Assembly: GCF_039540975.1 (NCBI RefSeq)
Contig: NZ_BAABFL010000016.1
Location: forward strand, 62,001-126,000
DNA length: 64,000 nucleotides
Direction of reading: 5' to 3'
Source: Kistimonas scapharcae
Lineage (GTDB): Bacteria > Pseudomonadota > Gammaproteobacteria > Pseudomonadales > Endozoicomonadaceae
Position numbers and translations under genes: made by a program
Notes under the pieces: model-generated
The model's input: only the letters and a program-made list of their open reading frames with translations
Database searches by the model: none
What the model was told of the DNA's origin: nothing
Part shown: in pieces, positions 19,310 to 28,215 of the stretch
How positions within the stretch are numbered: the stretch's first letter is position 1
How the letters are laid out: every line of letters starts with the position of its first letter

Positions 19310-19325
19310 AGCAAATATCACGCCC
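19310..19325 (-). promoter_or_regulatory. Candidate sigma-54 promoter of the nirB operon
   Basis: Minus-strand GGGCGTGATATTTGCT keeps the invariant GG-N10-GC spacing and a TTGC -12 box, about 13 of 16 matches to TGGCACGNNNNTTGCW. The start point would be near 19299, about 50 nt before nirB. Confidence 0.6.
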
Positions 19326-19399
19326 AACTCTATTACCCCTTAAATAACAATCAGTTAAAGAAAACATTGACAGTAGGAACGCTCCATCCTGACAGCACC

Positions 19400-19414
19400 G
19401 CACCAAAACCGCGC
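19400..19414. promoter_or_regulatory. Candidate NtrC-binding site
   Basis: GCAC-CAAAACC-GCGC has the 4-7-4 layout of NtrC sites (GCAC-N7-GTGC) with one mismatch. It lies midway between the two sigma-54-type promoters, as expected for an enhancer serving both. Confidence 0.45.
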
Positions 19415-19447
19415 ACCATAAAGGTTCATTTCAGAGCCCCGGTGCAC

Positions 19448-19461
19448 GCACAATTTGGTGC
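19448..19461. promoter_or_regulatory. Second NtrC-like half-site pair
   Basis: GCAC-AATTTG-GTGC has both half-sites perfect, but the spacer is 6 rather than 7 nt. It lies 34 nt from the other candidate site. Confidence 0.35.
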
Positions 19462-19603
19462 GCCTGTTTTGACCGGGCACAACAAATGAGCTCATCAGGC
19501 CACGATTCGATCAATCCAGCACCCTGAGCAAGCAGACAGCAGGTGGGATAAAAACGCTTTAACCCGAGAATAAATCCCCCTCAGCAGCACAATAGCATCA
19601 CTC

Positions 19604-19619
19604 TGGCCTGATCCTTGCT
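19604..19619 (+). promoter_or_regulatory. Candidate sigma-54 promoter of narK
   Basis: TGGCCTGATCCTTGCT matches TGGCAYGNNNNTTGCW with one mismatch and exact GG-N10-GC spacing. The start point would be near 19630, about 37 nt before the narK ATG. The remainder of the 419-nt gap shows no gene. Confidence 0.7.
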
Positions 19620-19667
19620 GAAAGGGGTTCATGACAGCGATAACGTACGTCTCGACAAGGAGCAGAC

Positions 19668-21137
19668 ATGTCAGAACCTGATAAAATCAATATCTTTTCA
19701 TTTACAGGAAAGATGCGCGCCCTTCATCTTTCCTGGATTGCCTTTTTTATTACCTTTGTCGTTTGGTTTAACCATGCGCCACTGGTCACTGCGATTGCTG
19801 ACTCACTGTCACTCACTCGCGAACAACTCAAGACCCTGTTAATCCTTAACGTGGCCTTGACCATCCCTGCCCGGGTAATCATCGGTATGCTGACCGATCG
19901 GTTTGGCCCCCGTCGTGTATATTCAGCCCTGCTGGCGCTATGCAGTATTCCCTGCTTTATGTACGCGCTGGCCGACAATTTCACCCAGGCCGCCATCGCC
20001 CGTTTCCTTCTGGGCTGCATCGGTGCCGGCTTTGTGATTGGTATCCGGATGGTCTCCGAGTGGTTTCCGGCCAAGCAACTGGGTACCGCAGAAGGAATCT
20101 ACGGTGGCTGGGGTAACTTTGGCTCGGCGGCGGCGGCCATGACACTGCCAACGATCGCACTGCTGTTTGGCGGTGAGGATGGCTGGCGCTATGCGGTCGG
20201 ACTGACCGGCCTGATGTCACTGGCATACAGTGTCATCTATTACATGAGCGTGAGTGACACACCCAAAGGTTCTACCTATTTCCGCCCCAAGAACCTGGGC
20301 GGCATGGAAGTCACCTCCAAAGGTGACTTTGTTCTGCTGCTGATCATGAAAATCCCGATGTATGCCGCCCTGGCACTGCTGACATGGAAGCTGTCCCCCC
20401 AGGGCGTCAGCATGCTGTCAGCCGGGATCGCCACAGCCATTTATATTGGCCTGACACTGCTGTATCTCCTTGACGCCTGGAAAGCCTGGCAGATCAACAA
20501 AGAAATATTCAGCAAGCCTGTGCCTACGATCCACCAGTACAAGTTCAAGCAGGTTGCCGTATTGAATGTCCTTTACTTCGCCACGTTTGGTTCTGAGCTG
20601 GCCGTTGTCTCCATGCTGCCACTGTTCTTCATGGACACCTTTGAACTGGATCCGGTCATGGCTGGCCTGGTCGCTTCGGCCTATGCCTTCATGAACCTGA
20701 TGTCACGTCCCGGCGGCGGATTAATCAGTGACCGCTTCGGCCGCAAAACAACCCTGCTGGTGTTAACGGCAGGACTGGCCGTTGGTTACGCCACCATGTC
20801 CATTATCGATTCCAGCTGGCCGCTGGTGCTTGCCGTTGTCGCCGCCATGACCTGTTCCTTCTTCGTACAGGCCGGTGAAGGTGCCGTATTTGCCGTGGTA
20901 CCGCTGATCAAGCGACGCCTGACCGGCCAGATCGCAGGTATGACAGGCGCTTACGGCAATGTGGGTGCTGTCTTCTACCTGACCGTACTCTCCCTGGTCG
21001 ATTACCAGACCTTCTTTCTTGTGATTGCAGGCACCGCAGTACTGGGCTTTATGACCCTGCTGTTCCTGGAAGAGCCTAAGGGTCAGATGACAGAAGTCAT
21101 GCCGGATGGCACCGTCACCATGATTGACGTGTCCTGA
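19668..21137 (+). CDS. narK: Nitrate/nitrite MFS transporter NarK
   Basis: Inner-membrane carrier of the nitrate/nitrite porter family. The 489 aa have about 12 membrane helices, the MFS loop motif DRFGPRRVY, and both nitrate-signature motifs (GGWGNFGSAAA near 140-150 and GAYGNVGAVFY near 430-440). AAGGAG lies 6 nt before the ATG. The divergent nirBD-nasA operon and paired sigma-54-type promoters indicate assimilatory uptake; the classical name for this role in some species is nasA-type transporter. Confidence 0.95.
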   Translation: MSEPDKINIFSFTGKMRALHLSWIAFFITFVVWFNHAPLVTAIADSLSLTREQLKTLLILNVALTIPARVIIGMLTDRFGPRRVYSALLALCSIPCFMYALADNFTQAAIARFLLGCIGAGFVIGIRMVSEWFPAKQLGTAEGIYGGWGNFGSAAAAMTLPTIALLFGGEDGWRYAVGLTGLMSLAYSVIYYMSVSDTPKGSTYFRPKNLGGMEVTSKGDFVLLLIMKIPMYAALALLTWKLSPQGVSMLSAGIATAIYIGLTLLYLLDAWKAWQINKEIFSKPVPTIHQYKFKQVAVLNVLYFATFGSELAVVSMLPLFFMDTFELDPVMAGLVASAYAFMNLMSRPGGGLISDRFGRKTTLLVLTAGLAVGYATMSIIDSSWPLVLAVVAAMTCSFFVQAGEGAVFAVVPLIKRRLTGQIAGMTGAYGNVGAVFYLTVLSLVDYQTFFLVIAGTAVLGFMTLLFLEEPKGQMTEVMPDGTVTMIDVS

Positions 21138-21195
21138 ACTTATCCAGCACATACCATGACAGATTCCCCCGCTTGAGTCTGTCAGTGGTACATTC

Positions 21196-21227
21196 GGGTG
21201 ACTGACAGCAGTCACCCTCTTTTTTTA
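21196..21227 (+). terminator. Rho-independent terminator after narK
   Basis: Stem GGGTGACT / AGTCACCC with a 6-nt loop, then TCTTTTTTT. It separates narK from the phosphatase-kinase gene, so expression of the latter needs read-through or its own promoter. Confidence 0.85.
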
Positions 21228-21247
21228 TGGACAGGTAAACGGGCAGT

Positions 21248-22957
21248 ATGAGCAACAAGCTAGACGTTAATTACGCTTTCAGCACCAGCGCCGGCATCAA
21301 ACCGGAAAATCAGGATGCCTGTGCGATCCGCATACCTGACAACCACAATGCCCTCACGCACAAGGGGATTGTGGCACTGGTTGCCGACGGTGTCAGCGCC
21401 TGTACACGGGCCAGGGAAGCCAGCCACACCAGTATTTCATCATTCATGGCAGACTATTACAGTACGCCGGACTCCTGGCAGGTGCGACATGCCGCTGGCA
21501 AGGTCATTACCGCCATCAACAGCTGGCTGCACTACCAGGGTCAACATCACATTCACAACGACACGGATCTCTGTACGACGTTTTCCGGCATCGTTTTAAA
21601 ATCCAATACTGCCCACCTGCTGCATATCGGTGACAGCCGTATCTACCGCCTCAGAAAACAGCAGTTGGAGTGCCTGACCGAAGACCATACGTCTCGTCTC
21701 GGCCAGCGACAATACCTAGCACGTGCACTTGGCATGCACCGTCATACCGAAGTGGACTACCGCACTGAAACCCTGCAAACAGACGATGTATTCATTCTCA
21801 CCACCGACGGCATTCACGATGTCTTAAGTCACAGGGAAATTGTCGCCAGCTGCATGGGCAACCCGGGGCTCCAGCAAATAGCAGACAGCCTGGTTCAGAC
21901 CGCTCTATCCGCCGGTAGCAGTGATAACCTGACGGTTGTCATTTGTCGCATTGATACTCTGCCGGCCGAAAACAGCCATGAAACCTTGGAACGGCTGGCA
22001 CAATTGCGGTTTCCACCGGATCTGGAGCCTGGACAGATTCTGGATGGCTATCGCATCCTGGAAACGCTTCATGCCAGCACCCGGAGCCAGCTTTATCTGG
22101 CTGAAGATACTGATTCCGGCCAACAGGTTGTCATCAAGACGCCGTCCGTTAACTTTGACGATGACCCACTCTACCTCGACGGCTTTCTCCGTGAAGAATG
22201 GATAGGACGACGGGTCAACCATCCTGCGATCATGACACTTCATGCACCGAAGGCAGGCAAGCAGTTTCTCTACCATGTCTGTGAGTACATCCCGGGACAG
22301 ACTTTGCGAAGCTGGATGCAGGACAACCCCAGGCCAGACCTCAATACGGTCAGGGACCTGACCCGTCAGATTGTCTGCGCCTTACGGGGCCTGCACAGAA
22401 TGCAGATCCTCCATCAGGACCTGAAACCGGAAAACCTGATGATTGACCCGAACGGACGCGTTCGACTGATTGATTTTGGCGCCGCCCGTGTCGCCGGAGA
22501 CACTGAAATCCAGTCAGGGCTCCATGACAATACCCCGCAGGGCACCAAGAATTATGTGGCGCCCGAATATTTTCTGGGCAGCGCTATCGATTACCGTGCC
22601 GACCAGTTCGCCGTCGGTGTGATTGTCTACGAGATGCTGACAGGTCACCTTCCCTACCGCGAAATCGCCGGGAACAGCATTCGCATCAAGCACTACAAAC
22701 ATCTCCGGTATCGCCCGGTGACGGATGACCGTCCCGACCTGCCAGAATGGATCAACCAGGCGCTGGCCAAAGCTGTCGCTCCCAACCCGACTGAACGTTA
22801 TGAGGCTTTATCGGAATTCTGCCAGGATCTTTCCACCCCTAACCCGGCATTCCAACATATGGACTTTCAGCCGCTGATGTCGAAAAACCCAACCCTGTTC
22901 TGGCAATTGCTTTGCATTCTCCTGGGAGGCATCAATCTCTGGCAATTTTTCCAGTAA
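21248..22957 (+). CDS. Bifunctional PP2C phosphatase / Ser-Thr protein kinase, C-terminal membrane anchor
   Basis: 569 aa in three parts. Residues about 5-240 form a PP2C phosphatase with metal-binding Asp motifs VADGVSA, TTDGIHDV and SSDNLTVV. Residues about 262-535 form a Hanks-type kinase with the ATP-contacting Lys in VVIKTP, catalytic HQDLKPENL and metal-binding DFGAA. The final 20 residues are a single hydrophobic helix (PTLFWQLLCILLGGINLWQFF), so the enzyme is likely tail-anchored. The kinase P-loop is odd: where GxGxxG is expected it has LHASTRSQL. Similar fusions sit beside nir/nas genes in Pseudomonas; their substrate is unknown to me. Confidence 0.92.
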   Translation: MSNKLDVNYAFSTSAGIKPENQDACAIRIPDNHNALTHKGIVALVADGVSACTRAREASHTSISSFMADYYSTPDSWQVRHAAGKVITAINSWLHYQGQHHIHNDTDLCTTFSGIVLKSNTAHLLHIGDSRIYRLRKQQLECLTEDHTSRLGQRQYLARALGMHRHTEVDYRTETLQTDDVFILTTDGIHDVLSHREIVASCMGNPGLQQIADSLVQTALSAGSSDNLTVVICRIDTLPAENSHETLERLAQLRFPPDLEPGQILDGYRILETLHASTRSQLYLAEDTDSGQQVVIKTPSVNFDDDPLYLDGFLREEWIGRRVNHPAIMTLHAPKAGKQFLYHVCEYIPGQTLRSWMQDNPRPDLNTVRDLTRQIVCALRGLHRMQILHQDLKPENLMIDPNGRVRLIDFGAARVAGDTEIQSGLHDNTPQGTKNYVAPEYFLGSAIDYRADQFAVGVIVYEMLTGHLPYREIAGNSIRIKHYKHLRYRPVTDDRPDLPEWINQALAKAVAPNPTERYEALSEFCQDLSTPNPAFQHMDFQPLMSKNPTLFWQLLCILLGGINLWQFFQ

Positions 22958-23063
22958 GAACAAAGCCTGCTGGCAGAAGATCCCTGCCATCTACCTAATA
23001 CACGTCTGGCTATGACTTACACTGAAAGGAGTATCAACCCCCAACCAACCGCAAGGTAGTGCC

Positions 23064-23636
23064 GTGATCGCCACACTGACCGAAATCACCCGTGAACAGT
23101 TTGATGTCGATATTGAACTCTATTACGCCACAACGCATAACGTGACAGGCAAAAGCATCTACTTCAACAGCCGCTGCTATCTGCGCCAGGAAGCGGCAGA
23201 CTGTCTTAACAGCGCAATTTCCCACGCAGCAACTCTTGGCTTGAAGCTCAAACTGTGGGATGCCTTTCGGCCTGTCGAGGCACAGCGGGTGCTCTGGAAT
23301 GCCTTTCCCGGTAGCGATTACGTGTCAGATCCGGATACCGGCCGTTGCCCCCACTGTCGCGGAGTCGCGATAGACCTGACCCTTATCGACCGAACCAGTG
23401 GCACAGAACTGGAGATGGGAACCGGTTTTGATGATTTTGAGGAAGCCGCCTGGCACCTCAATGAATCGGTGTGCTTGGAAGCCAGAAGAAACCGGCTGTT
23501 ATTGGCTGGCCTGATGCACACGGCAGGCTTTGAGAAATTTGATTACGAATGGTGGCATTACCAGTTGCCGGACTGCGAGCGCTTCCCGATCCTTACCGAT
23601 CAGGAAGCAGGCACGCAGCTCATGTCAGCTCAGTGA
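23064..23636 (+). CDS. ddpX: D-Ala-D-Ala dipeptidase (VanX/DdpX family)
   Basis: Zinc dipeptidase of the VanX type. The 190 aa show the zinc motif RGVAIDLTL (His replaced upstream by the usual R-G context; Asp present), MGTGFDDF and EWWHYQ with the catalytic Glu and zinc His. Outside vancomycin clusters this family is thought to salvage cell-wall D-Ala-D-Ala. Start is GTG 23064. There is no signal peptide, so it is cytoplasmic. It overlaps the convergent yecH-like gene by 7 nt. Confidence 0.85.
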   Translation: MIATLTEITREQFDVDIELYYATTHNVTGKSIYFNSRCYLRQEAADCLNSAISHAATLGLKLKLWDAFRPVEAQRVLWNAFPGSDYVSDPDTGRCPHCRGVAIDLTLIDRTSGTELEMGTGFDDFEEAAWHLNESVCLEARRNRLLLAGLMHTAGFEKFDYEWWHYQLPDCERFPILTDQEAGTQLMSAQ

Positions 23637-23875
23637 TGACCACACTGCTTGCTGGCGTCGCCAACGATACCAGTATCCGTTTCCACCAGCTTGCCCTTAC
23701 CCAGGAACAGGTCGATGAGGCCATCAGCGGATAGTTCCTGCACAGAACAGGTGTGATACTGCACATCCTGACCAAACTGAGTAGCCATTGCATCCTTAAG
23801 GGCATCGCGACTGTAGGGCTGCCCATACTCCAGCACCAGATTCAGTACTTTACGTCCGTGAACCGTTTTTGCCAT
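23630..23875 (-). CDS. YecH-family metal-binding protein
   Basis: Small 81-aa protein resembling E. coli YecH: HGRKVLNLVLEYG, then the FHTCS-like segment YHTCSVQELS, and a C-terminal SKQCGHH with likely metal ligands. Function is unknown in the family. ATG 23875 (MAKTVHG) is chosen over one five codons up because YecH proteins begin just before the HG motif. It is convergent with the dipeptidase gene. Confidence 0.8.
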   Translation of the reverse strand: MAKTVHGRKVLNLVLEYGQPYSRDALKDAMATQFGQDVQYHTCSVQELSADGLIDLFLGKGKLVETDTGIVGDASKQCGHH

Positions 23876-24095
23876 GGATAACACTCCCAACTATTTTATG
23901 TAGCCAATTTTATCGGACAGGCTTCTTATTTTTAGCCTAATTGACAGACAACCCTGAGGGTTTAGGCGTACAAAGGTACAAAAGTCAGCCTGTCTCAGAC
24001 ATGCGTATTAATCCCATCTGCCCTAACATTTTTTATTTAAAGCAACGCGGCCCCATTCCTCATATAATCGACCTTTTGCGCAAGGCCACCTCCAG

Positions 24096-25259
24096 ATGGA
24101 CGATGCACCACAGATTCAATGGATCGCTGATAACAAAAGCCTCGCACAGGCCTGCCAGCAGTGGCAGGATGTCCCCTACCTGGGGCTTGATACCGAGTTT
24201 ATTCGTACAAGCACTTTCTACCCGATACCCGGCCTGACCCAGGCAGGGCATGACAATCAGGTCATGCTGATTGACCCCCAGGCCATCACTGACTGGACGC
24301 CATTTTGCGCAATCCTCGAAAATACCGACATTATCAAGGTGATGCACGCGGCCGGGGAAGACCTGGAAGTATTTCAGCGTCTGCTGGGCACCCTGCCCGA
24401 CCCGATTTTCGATACACAACTGGCCGTTTCCTTTCTGGGCACAGACCACTGCCTGGGGTATCAGCGACTGGTTGAACGCTTTCTGGGTGTCGAACTGGCC
24501 AAAGATGAAACCCGGTCTGACTGGCTGGCACGTCCGCTCAGTGATAACCAGATTCGTTATGCCGCATTAGATGTTTATTACCTGAACCAACTCTACCCGA
24601 TCCTGACTTCACAACTGGCAGACAAACAACGACTGGACTGGCATCGCGAAGACTGTGACAACATGATTCGTAACGCCCGTCATGAGCCGGATCCCGGCGA
24701 AGCCTGGCGGGATGCCAAACTCGCCTGGAAACTGTATCCCCGCCAGCTGACAGTATTACGCGCCATTTGCCAATTCAGGGAAAAGACCGCCAGACAACTG
24801 GATGTTCCCCGTAACAAGGTGATTCATGCGGCCAGCCTCTGGCCATTGGCCCGTTATCAGCCCGACAGCCTGGACAAGCTCAAGCGTATTGAGCGAATGA
24901 CACCAGCGATTCTGCGAGTGCACGGCCCAGCCATCCTGGCGCATATTCGCGAAGCACTGAAAGTCCCTGAATCCGAATGGCCTGAACGCCTCCCGGCACC
25001 ACTCCCCAAGCGGGCAAAGCCATGGGTTGAAGCCATCCGCAACTACTGTCATACAACCTCAGAAGCCCTGCAGATCGCACGGGAACTGATCCCCGTGAAA
25101 CTCCTGGCCAACACGCTGGTCAGACAGTATCTCGACACGGGGGAATTTAGCGCTTCCCCCGCATTACTGAATACCCTGGGACGCTGGCGTCGGGAAACGA
25201 TTCTGGATAACCTCATCGTCCATTTGAATAACATGCAGCAACAGTCAGAGGAGTCATGA
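24096..25259 (+). CDS. rnd: Ribonuclease D
   Basis: 3'-5' exoribonuclease that trims tRNA and other structured RNA precursors. The 387 aa show the DEDDy exonuclease motifs (LDTEFIR near 28-34, HAAGEDLEVF near 85, YAALDVYYL near 155), followed by HRDC domains in the C-terminal half. First of a compact rnd-ycgL-ycgN unit, an arrangement common in gammaproteobacteria. Confidence 0.95.
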   Translation: MDDAPQIQWIADNKSLAQACQQWQDVPYLGLDTEFIRTSTFYPIPGLTQAGHDNQVMLIDPQAITDWTPFCAILENTDIIKVMHAAGEDLEVFQRLLGTLPDPIFDTQLAVSFLGTDHCLGYQRLVERFLGVELAKDETRSDWLARPLSDNQIRYAALDVYYLNQLYPILTSQLADKQRLDWHREDCDNMIRNARHEPDPGEAWRDAKLAWKLYPRQLTVLRAICQFREKTARQLDVPRNKVIHAASLWPLARYQPDSLDKLKRIERMTPAILRVHGPAILAHIREALKVPESEWPERLPAPLPKRAKPWVEAIRNYCHTTSEALQIARELIPVKLLANTLVRQYLDTGEFSASPALLNTLGRWRRETILDNLIVHLNNMQQQSEES

Positions 25260-25260
25260 C

Positions 25261-25554
25261 GTGAAACTGCTGGTATCCATATACAAAAGCCCGGTCAAAG
25301 AAGAAATGTACCTTTACGTGGAAAAACGGAAAGGGCTGGACGCGGCCCCGGAGGCACTGCTGAAAGTCTTCGGAAAACCGGTACCCGTCATGGACATGTT
25401 ACTGACACCTGAACGGAAACTGGCACGGGAAGACACCGCCAAAGTCATGGATAATATCCAGACACAAGGCTACCACCTGCAGATGCCCCCTGCCCGCGAG
25501 GATTACCTGCAGACCCTGCCGGAAGAATTTCTGAGTTTTAATGACCCCGTTTGA
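25261..25554 (+). CDS. ycgL: YcgL-family protein
   Basis: 97 aa with the YcgL fold signature: LVSIYKSPVKEEMYLYVEK at the start and FGKPVPVMDMLLTPERKLAR in the middle. The function is not established. GTG 25261 begins 1 nt after the rnd stop, so it is translationally coupled. Confidence 0.9.
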   Translation: MKLLVSIYKSPVKEEMYLYVEKRKGLDAAPEALLKVFGKPVPVMDMLLTPERKLAREDTAKVMDNIQTQGYHLQMPPAREDYLQTLPEEFLSFNDPV

Positions 25555-26017
25555 TATGAGCAATACACCCGCATCGCAGACTGACGCCTTCTGGCGCACG
25601 GTTCGCCTGGAAGACATGAGCAAAACCCAGTGGGAGTCACTCTGTGATGGCTGTGGCCGGTGCTGCCTCCAGAAGCTGGAAGACGAAGACACCGGTGAAG
25701 TCTGTTACACCGCGTTATCCTGCCGACACCTTGATACCGACTCCTGTCGCTGCAAGGTTTATCCGCAACGGGCGACGGTTGCCCCCGAGTGCATTCACCT
25801 GACCGTCAATGACATTCCGGAATTCCACTGGTTGCCCAGCACCTGCGCCTACCGTCTGGTGTCGGAAGGCAAGGATCTCCCGGAATGGCACCCACTGGTG
25901 TCAGGCACGCCTGAGACCGTGCATCTCGTAGGCATTTCCGTCCAGCAACGGGTTATGAGCGAAGACCGGGTACCCGAAGAAGACTGGGAAGAGCACATCA
26001 TCCACTGGATTGACTGA
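25541..26017 (+). CDS. ycgN: YcgN-family (UPF0260) Cys-rich protein
   Basis: 158 aa related to E. coli YcgN, with the Cys cluster CDGCGRCCLQK near residue 36 and further Cys in LSCRHLDTDSCRCKVY and APECIHL, likely binding Fe-S or zinc. It overlaps the ycgL end by 14 nt. ATG 25556 is an alternative start five codons in. Confidence 0.9.
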   Translation: MTPFDMSNTPASQTDAFWRTVRLEDMSKTQWESLCDGCGRCCLQKLEDEDTGEVCYTALSCRHLDTDSCRCKVYPQRATVAPECIHLTVNDIPEFHWLPSTCAYRLVSEGKDLPEWHPLVSGTPETVHLVGISVQQRVMSEDRVPEEDWEEHIIHWID

Positions 26018-26042
26018 CGGAACAGAAAACGTTCCGTCATTT
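26016..26042. terminator. Terminator between convergent ycgN and nitroreductase
   Basis: Stem GACGGAAC / GTTCCGTC with a 7-nt loop and cattttg after it, located between the two convergent genes. Confidence 0.65.
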
Positions 26043-26047
26043 TGTGT

Positions 26048-26611
26048 TTATCCTTCGGGCCATGCCGAGACGAAATCCGAAACAGCCAGCTGTGGCCGCT
26101 TTTTCCGGACGCCGTCCGGTGTGCCGAGGTACATGAAACCGTACAGTTTTTCATCGCCCGTCAGACCAAGCCCCTCTTCAACCAGTGGGTGGTAGCTGAT
26201 AGTGCCTGTTCGCCACATCGCCCCAATCCCCATGGCATGAGCTGCCACCATCATGCCGTGGCAGGCCGCCCCCAGCGATAGCACCTGCTCAATTTCAGGC
26301 ACCTTGGGATGTTGCTGTGGGGTCAGCACCAGTGCCACCAGCATCGGTGCCCGTAATGGCAGCCCCCGGTAGCGATCCAGCATCTCGTCTTCAAGATCCG
26401 GTTGATCTGCCTGCACAGCTTTCGCATAAAGCTCACCTAAGCGTTCGCGGGCCTCACCAGAAATGGTGATATAACGCCATGGGCGCAACATGGCATGATC
26501 CGGTGCTCTCAGTGCCGCCTGAAACAGGATATCCAGTTGTTCAGATGATGGTGCAGGCTCGACTAATCGTGGGACAGAGACTCGCCCTGTTAGTGCTTCA
26601 ATGGCATCCAC
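26048..26611 (-). CDS. YdjA-type nitroreductase
   Basis: FMN-dependent nitroreductase-family protein of 187 aa, close to E. coli YdjA in length and motifs: APDHAMLRPWRY near residue 36 (FMN contact), GAACHGMMVAAHAMGIGAMWRTG, and FMYLGTP. The physiological substrate is unknown. It stands alone, convergent with ycgN. Confidence 0.88.
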   Translation of the reverse strand: MDAIEALTGRVSVPRLVEPAPSSEQLDILFQAALRAPDHAMLRPWRYITISGEARERLGELYAKAVQADQPDLEDEMLDRYRGLPLRAPMLVALVLTPQQHPKVPEIEQVLSLGAACHGMMVAAHAMGIGAMWRTGTISYHPLVEEGLGLTGDEKLYGFMYLGTPDGVRKKRPQLAVSDFVSAWPEG

Positions 26612-26783
26612 TCAAAACCTCCTGACAACACGACAGACAATTATTTATACAACCAACGATGGTGTCACACCGACGGACAAAGTGTTTGCTTTCCCATAAC
26701 CACTGGCGATAATGGGACGCATGTACGCAGAGACTACCATTAAATCCGAGAATAATGGCCTGGCACGATAATAATTCTTAACT

Positions 26784-28190
26784 ATGACGAGCGTTACCGT
26801 CACTGACGTCAAACAGTTCCTGATCCATAACGCATTCCTGCTGGCCAGAGGCCTCCTTTGGTTCACGGCGGCGTTGACCGTTTTTTCAGCCTGCTTGCTA
26901 AACGGCATTGAGCTGTACTGGTACTGGGTTGTGGCTGTGATGCTGCCATGGCCGTATGCCAGCTATTTACTGACTGGATGGATCTCGCGCCCGCGCCAAA
27001 ACAACAAGGCCACATCCCGCACCCAGTCCAGGCTATTGATCACATGCGATACCGTGATCATCAGTGTACTGCTGGCAATCGCAGGCATACCCTTATTTGT
27101 TTCGCTGGCAACACTGATCCTGCTGTCTGTCAGCAGTATCAGTGCACACGGTTTCCGGTTTATGTGCCTGCAAACCCTGTTATTTTCAGGGTTGATATTT
27201 ATGACACATACCCTGCTACCTGATGCCACAATCAATCCACCATTACCCGTAGCGACCCATATCATTATCGCCGCTGGCATGCTGATTTATCTGTTATTCC
27301 ATAGCTGGCTCTCTTCTGTAAAAGTCCGTTCGATCAATCGGTTACAGCAACAAGCTCAACAACAAAAGCAGCAATATGCCCAGCTGGTCAACAATATGAC
27401 CAGCTATCTTCCACCACGCGTTCATGAGTCCCTGAGCACAGGTCAGCCTCACACAAGCCTGCAACCACGCCGAAAACGCCTGACCGTTTTTTTCTCTGAT
27501 ATAGAAGGCTTTACGAATATCACCGATGAAATGGATCCGGAGGCGCTGACAGCCCTGCTAAATCATTACCTTGACGAAATGTCCCGCATCGCTCTGCACT
27601 TTGGCGGCACCATTGATAAATTCATTGGCGACAGCCTGATGGTTTACTTTGGTGATCATCGTCCCCAGGGAGACCGCCGTGATGCACTGGCTGCCGTCTC
27701 CATGGCAATCGCCATGCGCAAGCATATGAAGGTGTTGCGACAGCACTGGCGCAGTAAAGGTATTCGCAAGCCGCTTAACATCCGGATGGGAATTAGTACC
27801 GGCTTCTGTACCGTTGGTAATTTCGGTACTGCTTCACGTATGGATTACACCATCATCGGTGGCAACGTTAACCTGGCCAGCCGACTGGAAAGCCGTGCAG
27901 GTACCAATCAGATTTTGATTGCGGAAGAAACCTGGTCACTGGTCAAGGATGTCATTCTGTGCCGGGCTGAAGGCGAGGTTCAGGTGAAAGGTATTCCACG
28001 CCCAGTACCCGTGTATGAAGTGATGGATTTCCGCCGGGACCTCGGCGCCAGGAAAAGTTACGTGGAGCATGAAATGAAGGGCTTTTCGCTCTACCTCGAT
28101 ACCACGAACATTCAATCTTACGACAAAGAACGAATATTGAAGGCTTTGAAGGATGCTTCGGAAAAGCTGAAAGACCGGATCATCGTCTGA
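26784..28190 (+). CDS. Membrane-bound class III adenylate cyclase
   Basis: 468 aa. Residues about 14-175 hold five or six membrane helices with no recognised sensor domain; a Gln-rich coiled coil (about 183-205) leads into a class III cyclase domain (about 225-415). Metal-binding Asp residues are in FFSDIEGFT and KFIGDSLMVYFG. The transition-state Asn/Arg pair is in GNVNLASRLESRAG. Lys (DKFIGDS) and Asp (MDYTIIG) at the purine-specifying positions predict ATP as substrate. No partner gene is adjacent. Confidence 0.9.
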   Translation: MTSVTVTDVKQFLIHNAFLLARGLLWFTAALTVFSACLLNGIELYWYWVVAVMLPWPYASYLLTGWISRPRQNNKATSRTQSRLLITCDTVIISVLLAIAGIPLFVSLATLILLSVSSISAHGFRFMCLQTLLFSGLIFMTHTLLPDATINPPLPVATHIIIAAGMLIYLLFHSWLSSVKVRSINRLQQQAQQQKQQYAQLVNNMTSYLPPRVHESLSTGQPHTSLQPRRKRLTVFFSDIEGFTNITDEMDPEALTALLNHYLDEMSRIALHFGGTIDKFIGDSLMVYFGDHRPQGDRRDALAAVSMAIAMRKHMKVLRQHWRSKGIRKPLNIRMGISTGFCTVGNFGTASRMDYTIIGGNVNLASRLESRAGTNQILIAEETWSLVKDVILCRAEGEVQVKGIPRPVPVYEVMDFRRDLGARKSYVEHEMKGFSLYLDTTNIQSYDKERILKALKDASEKLKDRIIV

Positions 28191-28215
28191 CCCGGCTTTT
28201 CCATCATTGGGATAC

